Origin: Chitinophaga sp. CF118
GTDB taxonomy: Bacteria; Bacteroidota; Bacteroidia; Chitinophagales; Chitinophagaceae
Length of the DNA: 64,000 nucleotides
Assembly (NCBI RefSeq): GCF_900112615.1
Contig: NZ_FOMK01000006.1
Location: forward strand, 233,296 to 297,295
Direction of reading: 5' to 3'
Below are positions 28,065 through 36,836 of the stretch, piece after piece. Position numbers and translations under genes: made by a program. The notes below the pieces were generated by a model. That model was given only the letters and a program-made list of their open reading frames with translations. It ran no database searches and was not told where the DNA came from. Every line of letters starts with the position of its first letter. Positions within the stretch are counted from its first letter, which is position 1.

Positions 28065-28430
28065 ATGATCAGATACTATTGTTTTTTTATAGCTGTTTTA
28101 TTGCTTACCGCTTGTGTAAACAAGCGGGATAAGAGTGATTTTAAAAGGAGTTTTCAACCTTGTGATAATAATCTAAGCATTGAGCTATATACAGTTTTTG
28201 GGAGTGGTGCATTTGGTGGAGATCTATTGTCAGCTTATCTGACTGATTCAACAAACTTCAGAATGTATATCGGGACATTTGATGATGCGCAGGGTGGTTA
28301 TTTTTGTGAATGCCGTGGAGACACTATTGTTGTTGAAGAAATTATGACAACTGATACTGGAGACAAGAAAGTGGTCAGAACGAAAACCCTTAGTCTGAAG
28401 CAACTGAAGAAACAGGGGAAATTTGAATAG
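28065..28430 (+). CDS. small lipoprotein, probable immunity protein for the RHS tip
   Basis: About 121 residues starting at ATG 28065 (MIRYYCFFIAVLLLTAC) with lipobox LTAC, so it is a membrane-anchored envelope protein. The mature part contains FGGDLLSAYLTDSTNFRMYI and YFCECRGDTIVVEE, with three or four cysteines. It lies 10 bp after the toxin stop, and a longer in-frame start at 28038 would overlap the toxin gene. This position is the standard one for a cognate immunity gene. A diverged duplicate is at 30224. The family was not recognised; the immunity role is inferred from position and duplication only. Confidence 0.75.
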   Translation: MIRYYCFFIAVLLLTACVNKRDKSDFKRSFQPCDNNLSIELYTVFGSGAFGGDLLSAYLTDSTNFRMYIGTFDDAQGGYFCECRGDTIVVEEIMTTDTGDKKVVRTKTLSLKQLKKQGKFE

Positions 28431-28507
28431 CCAAAACAGGTACTAAAATCATACAAACTTTCAGGTGTACGAGAGAAAATGTTAATTGACTTTATGTACT
28501 GAATTCT

Positions 28508-28541
28508 AAAACGGCTGTTCCTACGGAATGGCCGTTTTTTT
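28508..28541 (+). terminator. Rho-independent terminator after the first lipoprotein
   Basis: AAACGGC pairs with GCCGTTT around a short loop and is followed by a T-run. An identical one follows the duplicated gene. Confidence 0.85.
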
Positions 28542-28881
28542 AACCGCCACTTATTAAGGGAGAATTACCGCTTTCTTTTCGAATAACAGTCAGATTTATT
28601 GATGGGTTGCCAATAAAGAACTTGGAAATGTTATACTCTATAGCATAATAATATGAAATTGGTCTGTTCCGGCGAGCAAGAGTACGAAAGAATAGGGTCT
28701 ACAGTAAGCAGGTCCTTTTCAAACAATAATATGGGGGTTTTAATGAAGGTGAGAGTGAAAAGAAGCTTAATATAATAAAACAGAAATCTGTTGATAATAC
28801 TTACTGCTTTGTGTTCTATTATGTTATCTGAAATAAAATTCTCTTCATATATTATTTAATGAATATTTAGTTACAAACTAA
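28542..28881. other. AT-rich spacer within the toxin-tip graveyard
   Basis: After the end of the direct repeat at 28598 there is no gene. A 41-codon plus-strand frame from 28652 (MKLVCSGEQEYERIGSTVSR...) may be a scrap of a toxin tip but cannot be assigned. Confidence 0.35.
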
Positions 28882-29028
28882 ATCTGCTGTATTGGATACG
28901 ATTATAAATTGAACGGAAGAGCATTGAGGGATTTTGCAACGTGGTATGGAAGACCAGGAGGTGAAAATGATGGGAAAAGCTTCTTTATATATGGATACGG
29001 AAATGCAAAAGTGACTGTTAAAAAATAA
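28882..29028 (+). pseudogene. orphan toxin-tip C-terminal fragment
   Basis: A start-less frame reads GYDYKLNGRALRDFATWYGR, then PGGENDGKSFFIYGYG and NAKVTVKK before TAA at 29026-29028. The TAA overlaps the ATG of the next gene (29028-29030). A headless tail coupled to a small gene is the classic look of a displaced polymorphic-toxin tip with its immunity gene. The toxin family was not recognised. Confidence 0.65.
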
Positions 29029-29552
29029 TGATTATGAAGAAATTTCTTTTAGGATCTGTATTGTTTTTATTAGTAATGGGATGTTCTTACTTAATTTATA
29101 GGGAATATTCGTTTAGCCCTTTAAAGAAAGGTGACTTTCAAAAAATATTTGTGGAGCAAAATATAAGTTTTAATAACTCTTGTAGCAAGGATTTTCTTGG
29201 TATTAGTTCCGGTTCTGAATTATTTGAGATATACCTATACAATGTAAAGGGTGGGATAATAAGTAAGGAATTCCCGAAGATTACTGAATGGGAACACAAA
29301 GAAATTACAGATAAAGTAGTCGTAGGTAAATGGAAGAATTGTCCTATTGACAGCCAGACAATGGTGCTATATAAATTTGCTTTGAAAGCTAATGATTTTG
29401 ATAAAGTAAAATGTTTTAATTCCTTCAATAAGGAGGTATTAAATCCCACAAATTATTACTGCTTTGTTCACTTTAATGATTTGGAGCAATATTTTTTGCT
29501 GTACTGTACGGATTGTCAAGAGTTATATTATATCAGAAGGAAAGGGTTTTAA
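29028..29552 (+). CDS. lipoprotein, probable orphan immunity protein
   Basis: The 174-residue product has a lipoprotein signal (MIMKKFLLGSVLFLLVMGC) and a mature domain with CSKDFLGISSGSELFEIYLY and a YYCFVHFNDLEQYFLLYCTD segment near the end. It has several cysteines (about four in the mature part). ATG 29028 overlaps the stop of the orphan toxin fragment by one base (TAATG), so the pair was once translationally coupled. ATG 29034 is an alternative. It probably protects the envelope against a toxin this strain no longer makes. The family is unknown. Confidence 0.65.
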   Translation: MIMKKFLLGSVLFLLVMGCSYLIYREYSFSPLKKGDFQKIFVEQNISFNNSCSKDFLGISSGSELFEIYLYNVKGGIISKEFPKITEWEHKEITDKVVVGKWKNCPIDSQTMVLYKFALKANDFDKVKCFNSFNKEVLNPTNYYCFVHFNDLEQYFLLYCTDCQELYYIRRKGF

Positions 29553-29644
29553 ATTGAGTAGGAAGTAAGCGATTATTTCCCTTACCGTTTTAAACATCTT
29601 CAAGTATAGAGTAACGAAATATATTTATCATTAAGTTGAAATGT

Positions 29645-30091
29645 ATGGGGAAAAGGGAATTTTTTTTTGTGTCAGTCTTTATTGTGGTAATTCTGACTGC
29701 ACTCATTATTTATTTTAATTCGGACAATAAAAGTGATTATGTTGATACAACTATTGCAGAATTGCCATCAAAAGCGGGATATCCACCGGTTTTTATTAAG
29801 AGAAAGGTGTGGGGACTAACGGGGGATAAGCAAATAGTTGTTATTTCAAACGTTGGTAATGAAGATTTTAAACCCCAAAAATCAAATGATTATATCTATG
29901 AGGGGCTTTTTGAGATATTTTATAAATTACAGCATGACACATTGTTTATTTATACACTTGTATCGTCTCCTGTACCGAATAAGTTTAGTTCGCCTTATAA
30001 AATAGTTCAAGTGGAATTGGATAATCCTGAATTAATGGACTTAATAGAATATGATAATTACAAAAAAAAAGGGCTTAAAAAAGTTGAATGA
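29645..30091 (+). CDS. single-span membrane protein, possible orphan immunity protein
   Basis: About 148 residues from ATG 29645 (MGKREFFFVSVFIVVILTAL), with one N-terminal membrane helix and a periplasm-facing domain of about 120 residues (GYPPVFIKRKVWGLTGDKQI, later LQHDTLFIYTLVSSPVP). It carries no lipobox. It lies between the orphan lipoprotein and the second copy of the duplicated cassette, all on the plus strand. Context makes an immunity role likely; the family was not recognised. Confidence 0.6.
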   Translation: MGKREFFFVSVFIVVILTALIIYFNSDNKSDYVDTTIAELPSKAGYPPVFIKRKVWGLTGDKQIVVISNVGNEDFKPQKSNDYIYEGLFEIFYKLQHDTLFIYTLVSSPVPNKFSSPYKIVQVELDNPELMDLIEYDNYKKKGLKKVE

Positions 30092-30120
30092 ATATTGTGC
30101 TAAGATGCGAGAAAACGAAC

Positions 30121-30213
30121 TTTATTTTCAATGATATTGGCATGGATGGGCAGCATGCATTATCCGAGCCTCTTCGCCCAGACTATTTACAAGGGAATGG
30201 TCCTAATTTATAA
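30121..30213 (+). pseudogene. duplicated last ~30 codons of the RHS toxin tip
   Basis: The frame FIFNDIGMDGQHALSEPLRP then DYLQGNGPNL and TAA parallels the end of the intact tip (YYFNRLGMQQVASEPLRSDY ... YGPNL). It is a decayed toxin tail carried with the duplicated lipoprotein gene. Confidence 0.8.
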
Positions 30214-30223
30214 AAGAAATATC

Positions 30224-30583
30224 ATGATCAGATACTATTATTTTTTTATAGCTGTTTTATTGCTTACCGCTTGTGTAAACAAGCGGGATAAGAGTGATTT
30301 TAGATCGAGTTTTAAGTCTTGTAATAATCTAACTACTGAGTTATATAGAGTTTATGGTGGTGGCGCATTGGGCGGAGACCTATTGACAGCTTATCTGACT
30401 GATTCTACAAACTTCAGAATGTATCTCGGGTTATTTGATGATGCGGATGGTTATTTTTGTGAATGCAATGGAGACACTATTGTTGTTAAGGAAATGAAAA
30501 CAACGGATTCTGGATACAGGAAAATCGTTGGAACAAGAAAGTTTAGTCTAAACGAGCTGAAGAAACAAGGTAAATTTGAATAG
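30224..30583 (+). CDS. lipoprotein paralogue, second immunity-type copy
   Basis: About 119 residues from ATG 30224 with lipobox LTAC and the same layout as the 28065 product: GALGGDLLTAYLTDSTNFRM, then YFCECNGDTIVVKE and a terminal ELKKQGKFE. Differences cluster in the first 40 mature residues and near the C terminus. It follows a decayed toxin tail rather than an intact toxin, so it is an orphan. It probably gives protection against a variant tip carried by relatives. The shared terminator at 30661 closes the unit. Confidence 0.75.
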   Translation: MIRYYYFFIAVLLLTACVNKRDKSDFRSSFKSCNNLTTELYRVYGGGALGGDLLTAYLTDSTNFRMYLGLFDDADGYFCECNGDTIVVKEMKTTDSGYRKIVGTRKFSLNELKKQGKFE

Positions 30584-30660
30584 CCATAACAGGTACTAAA
30601 ATCATACAAACTTTCAGGTGTACTAGAGAAAATGTTAATGGACTTTATGTACTTAATTCT

Positions 30661-30696
30661 AAAACGGCTGTTCCTACGGGAATGGCCGTTTTTTTA
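30661..30696 (+). terminator. Rho-independent terminator after the second lipoprotein
   Basis: The stem AAAACGGC/GCCGTTTT with a T-run is the same as at 28508 but with one extra loop base. Confidence 0.85.
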
Positions 30697-30805
30697 ACCG
30701 CTCCTTATTAAGGGAGAATTACCGCTTTCTTTTCGAATAACAGTCAGATTTAAAGATTCGTTTGGAAGCAGTAGGTATATCAATCATTTAATACACTTAC
30801 CACTT

Positions 30806-32992
30806 CTAAAACTTTGCCTGCAATGTCAGATAAAAACTCCTCGCATCCGAAGGTATAATACCTGGTCCCGGATAACTATCCGCCCTTCTTGTAAAGTAAC
30901 GTACATCAGACAGATTGTTAATTGAACCAAGCACACTAAAATGTTTATTCAGATGATATTCCGCGGAAAGGTCCATTACGCTATAAGCAGGTATTAATCC
31001 ATCAATAGCATTATCTGTAAATGTAGCATTGGTTGCATCTGTATATTGCTTGCCTGTATAAGAGTACTGATAACTACCTGCCCATTTTTTATAACGTACA
31101 GCTACTCCTGTTTTAAACACTACATCAGGTACAAACTCAACACGACGGCCTTGAATGGAAACATCTTTACTATGAATATATTTAGCATTAATCAAAGAGA
31201 AATTGGAAAACAGCGTTACACTTGTTGACGTTTCATTTCCTTTTATCAACTTCCAGATATCCGCTTCTACATAAGATTCCAACCCAATATGCCTCGATTG
31301 TGCCACATTTGTTCTGAGATTGTAAGTGAGGATACGGACACTATCTACAGATAAAATACTGCCGATTTTATTATCATAATTAAGCAGGAATACACTCACA
31401 TCAAAGTTAAAGATCCCTATATTTTTACGGATACCTATATCCGCAGAATATCCTTTTTCATCCTGCAGATTACTATCTACCCGGAGATTCGGATTCAATG
31501 TGCGCAGGTCATTAAAGTTGATGGCCTTATAATTCCTGGAGAAGTTACCATAAAGTTGTAAGAAGGAAAGAGGATTATAGGTAACCCCAATTCCGCCTAA
31601 TATGAAGCTGCGGCTGTTGCGCTTGTTATCTGTAATCTTTTGGGCAAAGATGGGATTGCCTGCACCATCAAATACTACATTGGTATAGTTACCGTCTGCT
31701 TTGGTAGTAATGGATTCAAAGCGCACTCCCGGAATGATATTCAGCCTGGGAGTAACACGGAAGATGTTCTCTGCAAAGATGGCGGTGTTATGATTGGGAA
31801 ATATATACCTGGAATAACGCAGAGAATCAGATGCTTTGGTAGGAGTGAAAGTAAAATCATGACCGGATCCATCACTTCCATATCCCTGCTCACGTTCCGT
31901 ATGACCGCTATAATACCTGAACCCCAGGAGAGCCGTTCCCACTTTATATTGGTACAATAATCTTGTCTCATTTCCCCAGTTGTGATAATGATCGGTGTAA
32001 AGGTTTCTGTCGGACCCATCATCTGCGCGGTTAATGAATGTAAGCAGACCCAGGGCATCCCTGCTTGCCATTAATCCAAAGAACCGCGTATTTAATGTTA
32101 GCTTATTACTGATGTGGTAATCCAGAGAAACAGCTCCCAGGTTCCAGTTAACCCTGAACCAGTTTCTGGCCCGTACAGATTGTCTGGGATCGGCTTTGAA
32201 ATCGGCATCCGTGAGGCCTCCTGGCTGATGCTCCAGGTAGTTCATATAAGTATACTGTAAGGTTACTGATAGGCGCTCATTGAGTTTGTATATTGCAGAA
32301 GCATAGGCAGTATTGGAGTTGAACTCCGCATTTGGCCGCCAGCCATCTCCGGATTTATGCTGAAAGAAACCGTAGTAGTTTAATTTGTTGATAGTACCCC
32401 CAACGCTGGTAGAGGTATTTAGGAAGTTCCAGGAACCAGCTGTTAAGCGTGTATTAACGGCTACCTTCTGACTATCAGATCCTCTTTCCATTTTAAAGTT
32501 GATCATCCCGCCAAACTGTGTGCCATATTGCAAAGAGGCAGCTCCGCGTACTATTTCAATACGTTCCACTGCTTCGGCCGGTGGAGTATAATAACTCTCA
32601 GGATAACCCAGTGCATCTGCACTTATATCATAGCCGTTTTGTCGTGTGTTAAAATTGGATACCCGGTTAGGATTCAGTCCTCTGCCACCAATAGCCAGCT
32701 GTATACCTGCCCCGTCGTTCTCCCAGATGTTGAGCCCAGCCACTTTTGAATAGATCTGCCGGCTGTTGTTCGTCGCCTTATTACCCACCAGGTTTTTCAT
32801 TACGATCACCTCTGTTTTCTTACCGGCATAGATGGCAGTTCCTTCCACGTCTTTTAATCGTGTAAAGCCACTGTGCAGCTGTTCCGCCGATTTAACAACC
32901 ACTGTGTCCAGGTGTTTAGACAGCGTATCCTGTGCATAAGCAGTAAACATACAACTACAAAAAGCAATTACAACTGCAAAAGTTTTCATCAT
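30806..32992 (-). CDS. FecA-like TonB-dependent receptor, probable ferric-siderophore/citrate uptake
   Basis: The 728-residue protein has a signal peptide ending TAYAQ. A plug domain starts LDTVVVKSAEQLHSGFTRL and contains VERIEIVRGAASLQYGTQFG and GGMINFKM. A 22-strand-type barrel follows, ending FYLTLQAKF. The short N-terminal part lacks a SusC-type carboxypeptidase domain, which fits a metal receptor. It is the last gene of a minus-strand operon (DUF4856, imelysin, HTTM, receptor) and its ATG overlaps the HTTM stop by 4 bp. The neighbours point to iron; the exact ligand is not readable. Confidence 0.92.
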   Translation of the reverse strand: MMKTFAVVIAFCSCMFTAYAQDTLSKHLDTVVVKSAEQLHSGFTRLKDVEGTAIYAGKKTEVIVMKNLVGNKATNNSRQIYSKVAGLNIWENDGAGIQLAIGGRGLNPNRVSNFNTRQNGYDISADALGYPESYYTPPAEAVERIEIVRGAASLQYGTQFGGMINFKMERGSDSQKVAVNTRLTAGSWNFLNTSTSVGGTINKLNYYGFFQHKSGDGWRPNAEFNSNTAYASAIYKLNERLSVTLQYTYMNYLEHQPGGLTDADFKADPRQSVRARNWFRVNWNLGAVSLDYHISNKLTLNTRFFGLMASRDALGLLTFINRADDGSDRNLYTDHYHNWGNETRLLYQYKVGTALLGFRYYSGHTEREQGYGSDGSGHDFTFTPTKASDSLRYSRYIFPNHNTAIFAENIFRVTPRLNIIPGVRFESITTKADGNYTNVVFDGAGNPIFAQKITDNKRNSRSFILGGIGVTYNPLSFLQLYGNFSRNYKAINFNDLRTLNPNLRVDSNLQDEKGYSADIGIRKNIGIFNFDVSVFLLNYDNKIGSILSVDSVRILTYNLRTNVAQSRHIGLESYVEADIWKLIKGNETSTSVTLFSNFSLINAKYIHSKDVSIQGRRVEFVPDVVFKTGVAVRYKKWAGSYQYSYTGKQYTDATNATFTDNAIDGLIPAYSVMDLSAEYHLNKHFSVLGSINNLSDVRYFTRRADSYPGPGIIPSDARSFYLTLQAKF

Positions 32993-34275
32993 TTATTATT
33001 ATAAGGAATAATCCATTTTTTATGAGCGAACCAGGACTCTTTTTCATTTGCCAGGTTCACGGTACTGTCGATATACAAATGGCTGCCACTGCCGTTCAGG
33101 TTCACATAACTTTCTACTGTAACCACGGGGTTTGTTATACCCTGTTGTTGATATTGCCGTTTTAGTATATGAGCATATTGCAGCATCATATCCGGCTGAG
33201 TCTCCATCATCCTTTCCTGGTAATGGGTAAGGAAAGCAGAATTATCTACCTGGAATTTTCTTCCGCTAACCGGGTCTTTCACATAAAAGAAAGTAGTACC
33301 GCTTTTCTCCATTAACATAACCCGCCAGGAAAAACGATAACCTTCTTCTGTCCACAGTAAGGTGCCGGGGTATAAGAGATAACGGAAGGGGAGAAGAAGC
33401 TGGATGAAGAAATGTATTCCAAGTATTGCGAAAAATATCTTTTGTGTTTTAACAGGAAGTTGTTTTTCTGACTCCTGTTTCCGCAGGAATAAATTTCCAG
33501 GGAAGAAGATAAGAGTTGCACTCATCATCAGGTAAGGGAACATACCTATCTGGAATATAACAGCAGTGAGTATATGAAATATAACTACCAGCAGATACCC
33601 CACGCGTTGTGTATGTTTATTCAATAACAGGAAAGCAATGGATAAATCAAACAATGCTCCGGCCCAGCTGAAGGCATAGGCTACCCATTCGTATTTAAAC
33701 AGTGGTATGGATGTTGCCGGTAGCCATATTCTCAATGGCATTGCATGAAAGAGCCAGTCGGTATTGAGTTTGGATAAGCCTGCACAGATGTAAACAATGC
33801 AAAGCTGGTATTTAAATATCAATATCATCCATGCAGGTACCTGCGTTGCTTTTAAAGATGGTTTGCGTAGTACATCTATAGAACAGTAACGATGTGCAGA
33901 CACCAGCATCAGTAAAAAACAGATTATAGTAACGAGGTAATAATGATTCAGATAATAGGTTTTGTCTAATAGTTCCGCATAAGAAAAAATCAGAAAAAAC
34001 GCTACTGATGCTATCCTGTAAAAGAGACCTATACAAATAAATAAAGCAGCAATGGCCATTAATGCATAAAGGCTATACATGCCCGTTTCCCCAAAAGGAT
34101 GCAGTCCTTCAAGGAATGGAAAATGGAAAGCAGGCTTCACGTAAAAGTCATGAATCCATCCTTTTATAATAAAACGAACGGTGCTGATGAACAGCACCGC
34201 CCCGAAAGCTATACGTAGTACGGCTAATGGCTTTATACTCCTGTAACGGACAAAATAATTAGTCTCCATCATCAT
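32989..34275 (-). CDS. HTTM-domain (vitamin-K carboxylase-like) membrane protein
   Basis: The 428-residue protein has about 7-8 membrane helices in the first 290 residues. It includes the HTTM hallmarks LAVLRIAFGAVLFIS, KYQLCIVYICAGLSKLNTDW and VIFHILTAVIFQIGMFPYLM. A soluble C-terminal domain of about 140 residues follows, with RKFQVDNSAFLTHYQERMM. The family is related to gamma-glutamyl carboxylase membrane cores. Its role in these Bacteroidota iron operons is unknown. Its start lies inside the end of the imelysin gene (17-bp overlap) and its stop overlaps the receptor start, so translation is coupled along the operon. Confidence 0.88.
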   Translation of the reverse strand: MMMETNYFVRYRSIKPLAVLRIAFGAVLFISTVRFIIKGWIHDFYVKPAFHFPFLEGLHPFGETGMYSLYALMAIAALFICIGLFYRIASVAFFLIFSYAELLDKTYYLNHYYLVTIICFLLMLVSAHRYCSIDVLRKPSLKATQVPAWMILIFKYQLCIVYICAGLSKLNTDWLFHAMPLRIWLPATSIPLFKYEWVAYAFSWAGALFDLSIAFLLLNKHTQRVGYLLVVIFHILTAVIFQIGMFPYLMMSATLIFFPGNLFLRKQESEKQLPVKTQKIFFAILGIHFFIQLLLPFRYLLYPGTLLWTEEGYRFSWRVMLMEKSGTTFFYVKDPVSGRKFQVDNSAFLTHYQERMMETQPDMMLQYAHILKRQYQQQGITNPVVTVESYVNLNGSGSHLYIDSTVNLANEKESWFAHKKWIIPYNNK

Positions 34276-35332
34276 CCTGGAAAGAGATTTTAATCCCTAT
34301 TGCTGAACTCATGTCTGCTTTCAGGAGGACTGTCAATTTTCGTACTTCTGTAAAAGCATCTGTAATGTCTGTAGAATTATTTTCAATGCCTGCAGACAGT
34401 GGATCCGGTAAGGCCTGGAATTTAGATAGAACAGCATTCATCTGACTTACAATAGCATCATTCAGCGAACCGCCATTATACTGTGCTTTGGAAGCAATTA
34501 CTTTTTTATCGATTCCATGTAAGTAAATATTCTTTATGGCCTGTATCTGTGCTACCAGCAACTGATCAGACAATCCACCATAATACCCTTCTACTTTTGC
34601 AGGTGCCTTTGGCAATACAGTAGGGCCGTATACGCCAATCGGAATGCCTATTTTATAGTTCTGCAGGTTTACGTCGAAGTCCTGTACATATGAATTGCCC
34701 AGCAGCGATAATGAACTTCCGGAATTAACACCAGTAGCATTTTGGAACGTAGTCAGATAAGTATTGGTCCATGCAGTTACTACAGCTGCTGATTTTGTTT
34801 TTAACGAAGCAGATAATGCAGCCAGGTATGATTTTGCTCCTGTTGAGTTGAACCGTGCAAGTGTAGCATCGGTACCATATGCAAACAAGAGGTAGTCCAT
34901 TGCCGGAAAACCTTGTGCGGCATAGTTTCCCAGTCCGTCAATGGAATAGGTATCACCCCCTATATTATTTTTGATGATATTGGTATCTGTAGGAAATGCA
35001 TTGGTGAAATGGGTAGTCAGGAATGCATCTGCTGCCGGTCCGAATTCAAATTCACTACAGGCAGCCCATGATTTATAAGCCTCTGTAAATGCAGTTTGCA
35101 CTGTTGTTAATGTAGTGGTGGAAGGATCTGTGTTAAAGGCTGTAACAGCAGCATCCAGTGTAACTGCGCTGGCAGATAGTTGTTTGTAGGAAGGCAGTAT
35201 TACATCCGTACTAAGACTGATCAGCACAGAATCGGTTCCTGTTGTTGGATTGGTTGTATCACCACTATCCGACTTCCCGCAGGAGAAAAGAGCAACTAAC
35301 ACGCATAGTGTTAATAATTTGTATGGCTTCAT
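34259..35332 (-). CDS. imelysin-family lipoprotein
   Basis: The 357-residue protein has lipobox LFSCGK (Cys about residue 18), followed by a long helical imelysin/EfeO-like peptidase_M75 domain. Helical blocks include YKSWAACSEFEFGPAADAFL, GLGNYAAQGFPAMDYLLFAY and YYGGLSDQLLVAQIQAI. The position of the GLGNYAAQG/PAMDYLLF block corresponds to the conserved GxHxxE region of canonical members, but the histidine is replaced here. Imelysins are surface or periplasmic iron-linked proteins. The gene follows DUF4856 across a hairpin-containing gap and overlaps HTTM. Confidence 0.9.
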   Translation of the reverse strand: MKPYKLLTLCVLVALFSCGKSDSGDTTNPTTGTDSVLISLSTDVILPSYKQLSASAVTLDAAVTAFNTDPSTTTLTTVQTAFTEAYKSWAACSEFEFGPAADAFLTTHFTNAFPTDTNIIKNNIGGDTYSIDGLGNYAAQGFPAMDYLLFAYGTDATLARFNSTGAKSYLAALSASLKTKSAAVVTAWTNTYLTTFQNATGVNSGSSLSLLGNSYVQDFDVNLQNYKIGIPIGVYGPTVLPKAPAKVEGYYGGLSDQLLVAQIQAIKNIYLHGIDKKVIASKAQYNGGSLNDAIVSQMNAVLSKFQALPDPLSAGIENNSTDITDAFTEVRKLTVLLKADMSSAIGIKISFQDDDGD

Positions 35333-35353
35333 TGTTCAACTTATTTAATTGCC

Positions 35354-35382
35354 AAAGCTGATACCGGGTAGGTATCAGCTTT
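35354..35382. other. 12-bp hairpin between DUF4856 and imelysin genes
   Basis: AAAGCTGATACC pairs perfectly with GGTATCAGCTTT around a 5-base loop, inside the 72-bp gap within the iron operon. There is no T-run downstream on the minus strand, so it more likely tunes mRNA stability or partial read-through than fully terminates. Confidence 0.65.
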
Positions 35383-35404
35383 CTGTAATAGATATTCTTT
35401 ATTC

Positions 35405-36523
35405 TTACAGATTTGCTTTTATGCTATCCCATCCGTAGATGCTGCTGATCTTGTTAAGGATCGCATCGATACCTGCAGGAGTGATATTGTAGAAGTTCGT
35501 ACCATACAGGTCTAATACTGCCTGGTAGTCGGTATCACTAATCTTTTTATGTGCATTATATTTTAGTGCAGTCCAGAAACCTAATGATTCAGAAAGGTTT
35601 CCACATACAGCAGCGGCGCCGTTAGCCAGATTTCCTTTTGCTTCGTTCAGTTCATGAAGGGCAGCAGCGGCCTCCATCGTTTCGAAAAAAGGAATGATGA
35701 TAGCAGCTTGTGCCAGGGCAGTTGCGTTATCATTGTTAGCCAATGCAGCTCTTCCTTTCAGGAAAGCGTTCATTAAGGTAGGGTTGGCGTTGATACCGGT
35801 TAATGCAACTACAGGTTTTGTAATACCTGAATCGATCTGACTGGTATAAGATCCCCAGTACTTTACACCCGTTCTGTTAGCAGGGAAATTGGAAGCAACG
35901 CCCCACATGTAGAATGCCTGGTCCCATGCATGTTGTTTAGCGGTGGTGCTGATATTGCTGTTCAGGGAGTCGCTCAGATATACATCAGTGATCTGGTGAC
36001 CAATTAATACACCCATGATAGTTTTAGTGAAATATTGTCTCCAATAGATACCATTGGCAGATAATAATGTTTTGCGATCGCTCACACCTGCAACGCCATT
36101 GGCTGCCGTGTTGCCGGTTTGACTGGCAGTGCCGATACTATCCATCACACTTTCAATCAATGACTGTGCGGTGCTGATAGTGTTACTATTCAGCTGTATA
36201 CCGGAAGTATTCAGGTTTAAAATATTACCACTAAAAGTAGTATCGGTAAAGAAACTACCCTGGTTGGCAAACATGCTTTTCAGTTTGGAACTGCTTACCA
36301 CATTTCCTTGTGTATTACCGAGGTTTATTGCTGCTTCTATCTGTGCAATCATTGACAGACTTGCTTTGGCAGACAGGGAATCGACATTGGTAAAAGTGTA
36401 GGTTGTTGGAACGGTATATGTTGGAGTTGCAGGTGTTGTATTATCATCATTTTTGCATCCCACAGACAACATTATTGCGGCAGTAATTATAACCACAGAA
36501 TAGCTAATCGCTTTTATACTCAT
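35405..36523 (-). CDS. DUF4856 lipoprotein of the iron operon
   Basis: The 372-residue protein has a signal peptide with lipobox SVGCK (Cys about residue 23). The mature start YTVPTTYTFTNVDSLSAKAS and the central IYWRQYFTKTIMGVLIGHQI are typical DUF4856. A later FFETMEAAAALHELNEAKGN block, with its HE pair, is analogous to imelysin-type helices. DUF4856 proteins are regularly encoded beside imelysin and TonB receptors and are thought to bind metal at the cell surface. It is the first gene of the operon. Upstream 36524-36600 has no perfect -7 box; TATATCTTG on the minus strand is one mismatch off. Confidence 0.88.
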   Translation of the reverse strand: MSIKAISYSVVIITAAIMLSVGCKNDDNTTPATPTYTVPTTYTFTNVDSLSAKASLSMIAQIEAAINLGNTQGNVVSSSKLKSMFANQGSFFTDTTFSGNILNLNTSGIQLNSNTISTAQSLIESVMDSIGTASQTGNTAANGVAGVSDRKTLLSANGIYWRQYFTKTIMGVLIGHQITDVYLSDSLNSNISTTAKQHAWDQAFYMWGVASNFPANRTGVKYWGSYTSQIDSGITKPVVALTGINANPTLMNAFLKGRAALANNDNATALAQAAIIIPFFETMEAAAALHELNEAKGNLANGAAAVCGNLSESLGFWTALKYNAHKKISDTDYQAVLDLYGTNFYNITPAGIDAILNKISSIYGWDSIKANL

Positions 36524-36631
36524 ACAGTTTTTTAGTTAATTTGGCCTGCAAGATATAGTAGGGATAATTCATTCATTTACGCAATCGGGAAAATATTTTG
36601 CGAGATGCAAAAATAATCGACGTATATAATA

Positions 36632-36712
36632 AGAGCCTTTGCCATGGCTGGTTAAGAAGTGTTGTCCAGATGCATGACAATTGATGATGTAACTGGACTG
36701 GCTCTGTTTTTT
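36632..36712 (+). ncRNA. candidate structured small RNA with terminator
   Basis: AGAGCC (36632-36637) pairs with GGCTCT (36700-36705), directly followed by a T-run (36707-36712). Inside are GTCCAG (36664-36669) with CTGGAC (36693-36698), and a CTTTGCCA/TGGTTAAG hairpin with a TGGC loop. Together these form a three-stem structure. A TTTG at 36597 and TATATAAT at 36623, 22 bp apart, could be its promoter. The flanking genes are all on the minus strand, so this would be a free-standing transcript. No known RNA family was recognised. Confidence 0.35.
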
Positions 36713-36836
36713 GGAGGTAAAAATGATGCCAGAAAAGCAGAAAATTATTAAGTGTATTCCGATTATTAAAATGTCATTAAAATTTTATCTGAAGAGAAAA
36801 TTAAGTCACTCAAATTATTAAAATCTCCTTAAAATT
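36713..36836. other. short duplicated segment downstream of the 36837 gene
   Basis: TTAAAATTTTATCTGAAG at about 36777-36794 repeats the sequence at the very 3' end of the following minus-strand gene (around 36830-36846), including its last codons. The copy probably reflects a small tandem duplication. Nothing else was seen. Confidence 0.5.

Larger units (their letters stand above)
27995..28598 (+). repeat. direct repeat, copy 1: toxin end + lipoprotein + terminator
   Basis: This block (end of RHS tip, lipoprotein gene, terminator and about 55 bp beyond) recurs at 30166-30752 with high identity outside a few codon changes and small indels. It ends abruptly after CAGTCAGATTTA in both copies, marking the duplication boundary. 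Confidence 0.88.
30166..30752 (+). repeat. direct repeat, copy 2: toxin scrap + lipoprotein + terminator
   Basis: This is the counterpart of 27995-28598. The non-coding 3' flank, including the terminator, is almost identical, while the lipoprotein coding part has diverged more, suggesting selection for altered specificity. Confidence 0.88.
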
